Shown here: positions 5,479 through 9,559 of the stretch, in pieces
How positions within the stretch are numbered: position 1 is the first letter of the stretch
Layout of the letters: each line of letters starts with the position of its first letter
Source of the DNA: an uncultured Collinsella sp.
GTDB taxonomy: Bacteria > Actinomycetota > Coriobacteriia > Coriobacteriales > Coriobacteriaceae
Assembly: GCA_905208975.1 (NCBI GenBank)
Contig: CAJLRE010000065.1
Location: 1 to 9,559 of the forward strand
Direction: 5' to 3'
Length of the DNA stretch: 9,559 bases
Translations under genes and position numbers: made by a program
Notes under the pieces: generated by a model
Databases searched by the model: none
Told to the model about the DNA's origin: nothing
The model's input: the letters and a program-made list of their open reading frames with translations, nothing else

Positions 5479-7847
5479 TAGCGCTCGCCTCCTTCCATAA
5501 CGGCTTCAATCTCTTCTTGGGTAAGCCCCAGCTCCTCGGCGGAAAGCTGTGACTGTGCGATCTCCAGGTACGCCGGGCAGCTGTGCAGCAGCTCCTCGTG
5601 CGTACCGGTGCCCACCACGTGGCCGTCGTCGAGCACGATGATCTGGTCGGCGTGCATGATGGTCGCGATGCGCTGGGCCACGACCACGAGTGCGGCGTCG
5701 GTAACGTTTTTGGCCAGCTCCTCGCGCAGGCGAGCGTCGGTCTTGTAGTCGAGTGCGCTAAACGAGTCATCGAACACCACGACCTCGGGCTTTTTGGCCA
5801 ACGCGCGGGCGATGGCCAGACGCTGGCGCTGACCGCCCGAGACATTGGAGCCGCCCTGGCTGATGGGGGAGTCGTAGCCGCCCTCGCGCTCGGCGATAAA
5901 GTCCTCGGCTTGGGCGATGCGTGCCGCCCGGTGCATGTCATCATCGCTCACCATGTCGCCGGCAAACTTGAGGTTGCTCTCGACGGTGCCCGAGAACAGG
6001 CGACCCTGCTGCGGGATGTAACCAATGCGGTGGCGCAGCTCGGAAAGGGTCATGTCGCGCACGTCGATGCCGTCGAGCGAAATGCTGCCGCCCGTGACGT
6101 CGTACAGGCGCGGAATCAGCTGCACGAGCGTGGACTTGCCCGAACCCGTTGAGCCAATGATGCCGAGCATCTGGCCGGCATGCGTGGTGAAGTTCACGCC
6201 GCTGATGACATCGGCGCGGGCATCGGGGTACTGGAAGCTCACGTCGCGGAAGGTGAGCTCACCGCGCGGCGCGCTGGCTGCGGGCAGTTTGGGCGAGGCA
6301 GGGTCGTTGATGCTCGTGGGGCAGGTGATGACCTCTTCCACGCGCTCTGCTGCGACCTCGGCGCGGGGCAGGATAACCGAAACCATGGTGAGGATCATGA
6401 ACGCCATGACGATCTGCATGGTGTAGGAGATGAACGCCATCATGTTGCCGACCTGCATCACGCCGTCGGACACGCCCTGCGCGCCAAACCAGACGATAAG
6501 CACGGTGATGCAGTTCATGACGAGCATCATGAGCGGCATCATAAAGCTCATGGCGCGGTTGGTGTAGAGCTGCGTGGTCATCAGGTCGAGGGACGCCTGG
6601 TCAAAGCGCTCGAGCTCATGCTCCTCGCGGTTAAACGAGCGGATGGGCATAAGGCCGTCGAGCAGCTCGCGGGCGGTAAGGTTCACGCGGTCCACAAAGC
6701 TCTGCATCTTTTTGAACTTGGGCATGGTGAGGCCCATAAGCACGCCGACGACGGCCGAGACCGCGATGATGGCCACGGCGATGGTCCACTCCAGGCCGGT
6801 GTGGTTGGCCAGGACGCGCATGACGGCGACGATGCCCATGACGGGCGCCATGAGGCACATGCGGATAAACAGGGTTGCGGCCATCTGAATCTGCTGAATG
6901 TCGTTGGTGCAGCGAGTGATGAGCGAGGCCTGGCTAAACTTGCCCACCTCGGCCGGCGAGAAGTGCATGACCTTGTTGAAGGTCTCGCGGCGCAGGTCGC
7001 GTGCGATGGAACAGGCGGTGCGCGAGGCCACGGCGCCGGTTAGGATGGTGGCGACCAGTGAGATCAGGCACAGACCAAACATCGTGGTCGCCATGCGGCC
7101 CAGGTAGGCGTTCTGCACGTCGGCGGGGTCGATGCCCTGCGCCTTGTACTCATCCTGCACATAGCTCACGGCGCGCTGAGTGACGATGGAGCCCGACATG
7201 GAGCCCATTTTATCCGCCATTTGGTTGGCGCCCTCGACGAGCTTGCTTTGGTCTACCAGACCGCCCTCGATGCCCAGACGCAGACTCTTCATGGTGATCT
7301 TGCCGCCGTCGGCATCAATCTGCTTTTGCATGTTTTGCGCCGCTGTGGCCTTCTGCTGCATCTCGGCGAGCTGCTCGGGCGTCATTGTCGCCATCTGCTC
7401 GGGGGTGGGCATGGCCTGGGCGCCGCCGCCATTGCTTGCCTCGGTGGATGCGCCGGTCATGTCGCCCATGGAGCTGGCGTCGATGCCCTGGTTGAGAGAA
7501 AGGACGACGGTCTCGGGCAGGCTCATAATGTCGGCAATCTTGCCGCCATCGGCACGCTCTTCCTCGGTGCCCTTGTACGTTCGAATGCCGTTTTTGTCAG
7601 CCTTGCTAAACACGGCCTCCACAGCTTTGGCGTCCTTGGTGCTCATAAAGAGCTCAAGGTCATCGAGTGATTCGGCACGAATGGTGTCGGGCACGGGCGA
7701 GGCGATGCCGCCTTGCTGTACGCCCACGTCGACGATGTCGCTCATGTAGGTAGGCAGTGCCAGATCGGCGTTGCAGCTGATTACGATAAGTACGATAGCT
7801 GTGAACAGTGCCAGGACATGCTTTTTAAAGAGCTTGAGAATCCTCAC
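5478..7847 (-). CDS. Heterodimeric ABC exporter half, degenerate ATPase, large external insertion
   Basis: At 789 residues this is about 200 longer than a normal exporter half. TM1 lies near 11-28, TM2 near 253-275, and the rest of the membrane domain reaches about 495. Residues about 45-250 form an insertion expected outside the cell, with a low-complexity Gly/Ala/Met/Gln-rich part (131-180, including PTPEQMATMTPEQLAEMQQK). The ATPase has Walker A GSTGSGKS (565-572), Gln613, a normal VSGGQ signature (669-673) and Walker B VVVFDD. Asp694 stands where the catalytic Glu should be, and Gln725 (VVAQRIATI) replaces the switch His. This marks it as the degenerate partner of a heterodimer. The start is GTG 7847, overlapping the regulator's stop by four bases, with AAGGAG upstream inside that gene. 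The substrate is not deducible. Confidence 0.92.
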   Translation of the reverse strand: MRILKLFKKHVLALFTAIVLIVISCNADLALPTYMSDIVDVGVQQGGIASPVPDTIRAESLDDLELFMSTKDAKAVEAVFSKADKNGIRTYKGTEEERADGGKIADIMSLPETVVLSLNQGIDASSMGDMTGASTEASNGGGAQAMPTPEQMATMTPEQLAEMQQKATAAQNMQKQIDADGGKITMKSLRLGIEGGLVDQSKLVEGANQMADKMGSMSGSIVTQRAVSYVQDEYKAQGIDPADVQNAYLGRMATTMFGLCLISLVATILTGAVASRTACSIARDLRRETFNKVMHFSPAEVGKFSQASLITRCTNDIQQIQMAATLFIRMCLMAPVMGIVAVMRVLANHTGLEWTIAVAIIAVSAVVGVLMGLTMPKFKKMQSFVDRVNLTARELLDGLMPIRSFNREEHELERFDQASLDLMTTQLYTNRAMSFMMPLMMLVMNCITVLIVWFGAQGVSDGVMQVGNMMAFISYTMQIVMAFMILTMVSVILPRAEVAAERVEEVITCPTSINDPASPKLPAASAPRGELTFRDVSFQYPDARADVISGVNFTTHAGQMLGIIGSTGSGKSTLVQLIPRLYDVTGGSISLDGIDVRDMTLSELRHRIGYIPQQGRLFSGTVESNLKFAGDMVSDDDMHRAARIAQAEDFIAEREGGYDSPISQGGSNVSGGQRQRLAIARALAKKPEVVVFDDSFSALDYKTDARLREELAKNVTDAALVVVAQRIATIMHADQIIVLDDGHVVGTGTHEELLHSCPAYLEIAQSQLSAEELGLTQEEIEAVMEGGER

Positions 7848-8293
7848 TCGGCATCTCTCCTTTCTTGATTGCGGTCGATAATTTCGTTGAAACGCCTTAG
7901 AAGGCGCACCATCTCTTGGGTATCTGTTTCGCCGAGCTGCTCGAGGAAGGCCGCGGTGCGCTCCTCGAATTCCCGACGTTTGATTTCGAGATTCTGGAAT
8001 CCCTTATCGGTCATCGTGACGTGTACACGACGACGGTCGGTCTTTGAGTGCTCGCGCTCGACCCAGCCCTTGGCTTCGAGAGTGCGTAAGATATTGGCGA
8101 TGCGGGCACTCGAGACCCAGGCGCGATTTGCGAGTTCGCTCGGCGTGAGCGAACCGCCAGCGAGCATGAGGGCGCGCATGACGGCCATCTCGCCGCCGAG
8201 AGCTTTGTCCGCAAAGCGCGAAATGCGCTGATGCATGCTGCCAAACTCAGTTAAAAGCTGACGCCCAAGCTCATGGAAATCGGTATCTTCCAC
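7844..8293 (-). CDS. MarR family transcriptional regulator
   Basis: This 149-residue protein has the single-domain length of the MarR family, dimeric winged-helix regulators that usually repress efflux genes until a ligand binds. The helix-turn-helix spans about 50-77 (LTPSELANRAWVSSARIANI, with the recognition helix near 62-74), and the wing is KTDRRRVHVTMTDKG (84-98). Helices rich in charged residues at both ends (7-32 and 102-145) would form the dimer interface. The start is GTG 8293 with AGGGG 6 bases upstream; no ATG lies near. It is the first gene of the operon and overlaps the first ABC gene by four bases, so it most likely controls that exporter and itself. The 20-bp palindrome at 8366-8385 is the best operator candidate. 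A hairpin encloses its start codon (8282-8339). Confidence 0.92.
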   Translation of the reverse strand: MEDTDFHELGRQLLTEFGSMHQRISRFADKALGGEMAVMRALMLAGGSLTPSELANRAWVSSARIANILRTLEAKGWVEREHSKTDRRRVHVTMTDKGFQNLEIKRREFEERTAAFLEQLGETDTQEMVRLLRRFNEIIDRNQERRDAE

Positions 8294-8339
8294 CGAAAAC
8301 CCCTAACACTAGAAACTATTTTCGGTGAAAGATGATACC
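8282..8339 (-). promoter_or_regulatory. Leader hairpin enclosing the marR start codon
   Basis: On the minus strand 8339-8319 can pair with 8299-8282. The core CACCGAAAA/TTTTCGGTG is a perfect 9 bp; beyond it come one G-T pair, four more pairs, a 3-base bulge and four closing pairs. The GTG start (8293-8291) is inside the stem, and the AGGGG ribosome binding site (8304-8300) is in the 19-base loop. In DNA, the two TTTTCGGTG arms could equally be half-sites for a regulator. Confidence 0.55.
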
Positions 8340-8365
8340 CTTGCACGCGTACCCTATGCGGTAGA

Positions 8366-8385
8366 TTTTGGGACATGTCCCAAAA
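8366..8385. promoter_or_regulatory. Perfect 20-bp palindrome, candidate operator
   Basis: TTTTGGGACATGTCCCAAAA is fully symmetrical, with no spacer. It lies 73 bases upstream of the marR GTG in the region between divergent genes. Its size suits a MarR-type dimer binding site. A TATATT hexamer on the minus strand (8410-8405) could be a -10 box about 20 bases upstream, but its -35 is poor. Confidence 0.6.
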
Positions 8386-8440
8386 AACTACTTGGCCGCT
8401 AGGCAATATAAAGAGCGCATAAAGACTTAAAATCATTCAA

Positions 8441-8468
8441 TTGCTGAAGCGTTTCAAAGAACTATTAT
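8441..8468 (+). promoter_or_regulatory. Possible promoter of the dehydrogenase gene
   Basis: TTGCTG (8441-8446) and TATTAT (8463-8468) are separated by 16 bases. They match the sigma70 consensus at four and five of six positions. Transcription would start near 8475, giving a leader of about 108 bases. Confidence 0.45.
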
Positions 8469-8487
8469 GCACGCGGTTAGGCGAGGG

Positions 8488-8522
8488 GTTGTCACCACCA
8501 TGACGACTAGGACTCATATAAT
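8488..8522 (+). promoter_or_regulatory. Consensus -10 box with upstream dyad
   Basis: A perfect TATAAT occurs at 8517-8522, but the nearest -35-like TTGTCA (8489-8494) is 22 bases away, too far for a standard promoter. The dyad GTTGTCA (8488-8494) and TGACGAC (8501-8507), with one mismatch and a 6-base spacer, overlaps that position. This could be an activator-dependent promoter and its operator, or chance. Confidence 0.35.
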
Positions 8523-8536
8523 CGCCACGTGCGATG

Positions 8537-8580
8537 CTCCAACTTCCCGCAAGGAGACACCTGAATCAAGGGGGTTGGAG
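8537..8580 (+). promoter_or_regulatory. Leader hairpin masking the dehydrogenase ribosome binding site
   Basis: CTCCAACTTCC (8537-8547) can pair over 11 bp, two of them G-T, with GGGGGTTGGAG (8570-8580). The right arm contains the only plausible ribosome binding sequences directly before the ATG at 8583. The 22-base loop shows an unpaired AAGGAG (8551-8556), which is too far from the ATG to serve it directly in a linear mRNA. Confidence 0.45.
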
Positions 8581-8582
8581 TC

Positions 8583-9332
8583 ATGGCATTTGACTTCACG
8601 GGTAAAACCGCGATCGTTACCGGTGGCACTCAGGGCATTGGCCTCGAGATCGCCAAGGGCATCGTCGCGGGCGGCGGACATGTCGCGCTCATCGCAAGGA
8701 ACGCTGCTAAGGGCGAGGCCGCTGTGGCCGAGCTTGGCGAAGGCAACAAGTTCTACCAGCTCGATGTTGCCGATGCGCCCAAGGCGCGCGAGACCGTCGA
8801 GCAGATTTTCACGGACCTGCCGCAAACCAACATTCTGATCAACTGCGCTGGCGTCATCAGCACCAAGAAATTCGACGAGATTGATGACACCGAGTGGCGT
8901 CGCACCATCGACATCAACCTCAACGGTACCTTCACTATGATGAACGCCGTGTATCCGCACTTTAAGGCGGCCCATGCCGGCACTATCGTCAACGTGAGTT
9001 CCGTTGCGGGCAAGATCGGTGGCGGCCTGCTCGGCACAGCCGCCTACGCCAGCTCCAAGGCCGGTGTTAACGGTCTAACCAAGGCAGTCGCCAAGGAAGG
9101 CGGCAAGTTTGGCGTCCGCTGCAACGCCGTGTGCCCGTCACTTACCCTTACCGATATGACCTCGATTCTCTCTGACGAGAACTCTCAGCGCATCATCAAC
9201 GGTATTCCCCTGGGCCGCGCTGCCCAGGCTAGCGAGCCTGCGCAGATGGTGCTGTTCTTCGCTTCCGACCTCGCCAGCTTCGTGAACGGCGAGATCGGTG
9301 ACTGCGACGGCGGCATCGTCCTGGACGGGTAA
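8583..9332 (+). CDS. Short-chain dehydrogenase/reductase, probably of sugar-acid metabolism
   Basis: This is a 249-residue classical SDR, an NAD(P)-dependent oxidoreductase. The nucleotide-binding motif TGGTQGIG is at 13-20, NCAG at 87-90, and the active site consists of Asn112, Ser140, Tyr155 and Lys159 (YASSK). Length and motifs are complete. IARN at the end of the second strand (37-40) puts Arg at a position often linked to NADP preference. The C-terminal IINGIPLGRAAQASEPAQMV (204-223) and FVNGEIGDCDGG (233-244) follow the family pattern. The KdgT-type permease gene follows in the same direction, so a KduD-like 2-dehydro-3-deoxygluconate 5-dehydrogenase is the leading guess; gluconate 5-dehydrogenase or a FabG-like reductase are alternatives. 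The ATG is preceded by GGGGGTTGGAGTC, a poorly placed ribosome binding site that can be masked by a hairpin. Confidence 0.9.
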   Translation: MAFDFTGKTAIVTGGTQGIGLEIAKGIVAGGGHVALIARNAAKGEAAVAELGEGNKFYQLDVADAPKARETVEQIFTDLPQTNILINCAGVISTKKFDEIDDTEWRRTIDINLNGTFTMMNAVYPHFKAAHAGTIVNVSSVAGKIGGGLLGTAAYASSKAGVNGLTKAVAKEGGKFGVRCNAVCPSLTLTDMTSILSDENSQRIINGIPLGRAAQASEPAQMVLFFASDLASFVNGEIGDCDGGIVLDG

Positions 9333-9351
9333 TACCCCGCGACGTTTATTC

Positions 9352-9383
9352 GGCGACGGCTCCTGCGACTCGGGACCGTCGCC
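9352..9383 (+). terminator. Terminator-like hairpin between dehydrogenase and permease genes
   Basis: GGCGACGG (9352-9359) pairs perfectly with CCGTCGCC (9376-9383), and TCC/GGA (9361-9363 with 9373-9375) can extend the stem inside. TTCTTTCTG follows. It begins 20 bases past the dehydrogenase stop and could reduce, rather than stop, transcription into the permease gene. Confidence 0.6.
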
Positions 9384-9440
9384 TTCTTTCTGACAAAGGC
9401 GCGTGCGACTACGATTCGCATGCATCCAAAGGAGATATAT

Positions 9441-9559
9441 ATGAGTGAATCGACTGCGGTGGAGGCGCCGGCGGCAAAGGAGCCGTTCTTTAAGATGTCC
9501 TCCATCCCGGGTGCCAATATTTTGGTGCCGCTTTTGTTGGGCTGCCTGCTCAACACGCT
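9441..9559 (+). CDS. kdgT: 2-keto-3-deoxygluconate permease (KdgT family), N-terminal fragment
   Basis: The first 39 codons are present before the window ends. After a polar 18-residue tail, MSSIPGANILVPLLLGCLLN (19-38) matches the start of KdgT proteins, where a conserved IPGG..(L/V)VPL.LGAL segment leads into the first membrane helix. The family imports 2-keto-3-deoxygluconate, from pectin or glycosaminoglycan breakdown, with protons. The start is firm: AAAGGAG sits 6 bases before the ATG. The gene lies 108 bases behind the dehydrogenase gene, with a terminator-like hairpin between them, so the two are likely related in function but need not be expressed equally. The N-terminal tail is longer than in the E. 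coli protein. The assignment rests on about 20 residues. Confidence 0.75.
   Translation, partial: MSESTAVEAPAAKEPFFKMSSIPGANILVPLLLGCLLNT

Overview
The window looks like a high-GC, Gram-positive gut actinobacterium of the Coriobacteriia, most probably Collinsella or a close relative. This is an inference from GC-rich coding sequence, strong AAGGAG-type ribosome binding sites, the MarR/two-ABC operon architecture, and the many palindromic repeats between genes. No rRNA, tRNA, CRISPR array or transposase gene is visible.

Layout, left to right. (1) 1-152, minus: the first 50 codons of an unrecognised protein. (2) 153-887: a 735-base non-coding stretch holding several hairpin repeats. (3) 888-1538, minus: a GNAT N-acetyltransferase. 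(4) 1539-2012: a non-coding stretch in which three large inverted repeats stand almost end to end. (5) 2013-3044, minus: a type I (AroFGH-class) DAHP synthase, the first step of the shikimate pathway, with a good sigma70-type promoter and a dyad at the predicted transcription start. (6) 3045-3621: leader, another hairpin repeat, an AT-rich element of about 238 bp with perfect 31-bp inverted ends (MITE-like), and the terminator of the next operon. (7) 3622-8293, minus: a tightly overlapping operon, marR-type regulator, then a 789-aa ABC exporter half, then a 618-aa ABC exporter half. (8) 8294-8582: divergent regulatory region with a 20-bp perfect palindrome and, in each direction, a hairpin around the start codon. 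(9) 8583-9332, plus: a classical short-chain dehydrogenase. (10) 9441-9559, plus: the N-terminus of a KdgT-type 2-keto-3-deoxygluconate permease, cut by the window edge.

How the genes work together. The MarR protein probably represses its own operon, whose two ABC halves form a heterodimeric exporter. The sequence shows the asymmetry directly: the 789-aa half has Asp instead of the catalytic Glu and Gln instead of the switch His, while the 618-aa half keeps Glu and His but has an LSQGQ signature. The predicted dimer therefore has one competent and one degenerate ATP site. The 789-aa half also carries an unusual extracytoplasmic insertion of roughly 200 residues. The dehydrogenase and the permease on the other strand probably belong to uptake and conversion of 2-keto-3-deoxygluconate or a related sugar acid.

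The least explained content lies between the genes: a family of hairpins with different but self-complementary arms around a shared G-rich core, a 19-base motif found three times next to them, the MITE-like element, and three other large inverted repeats. No completely new gene system is evident.
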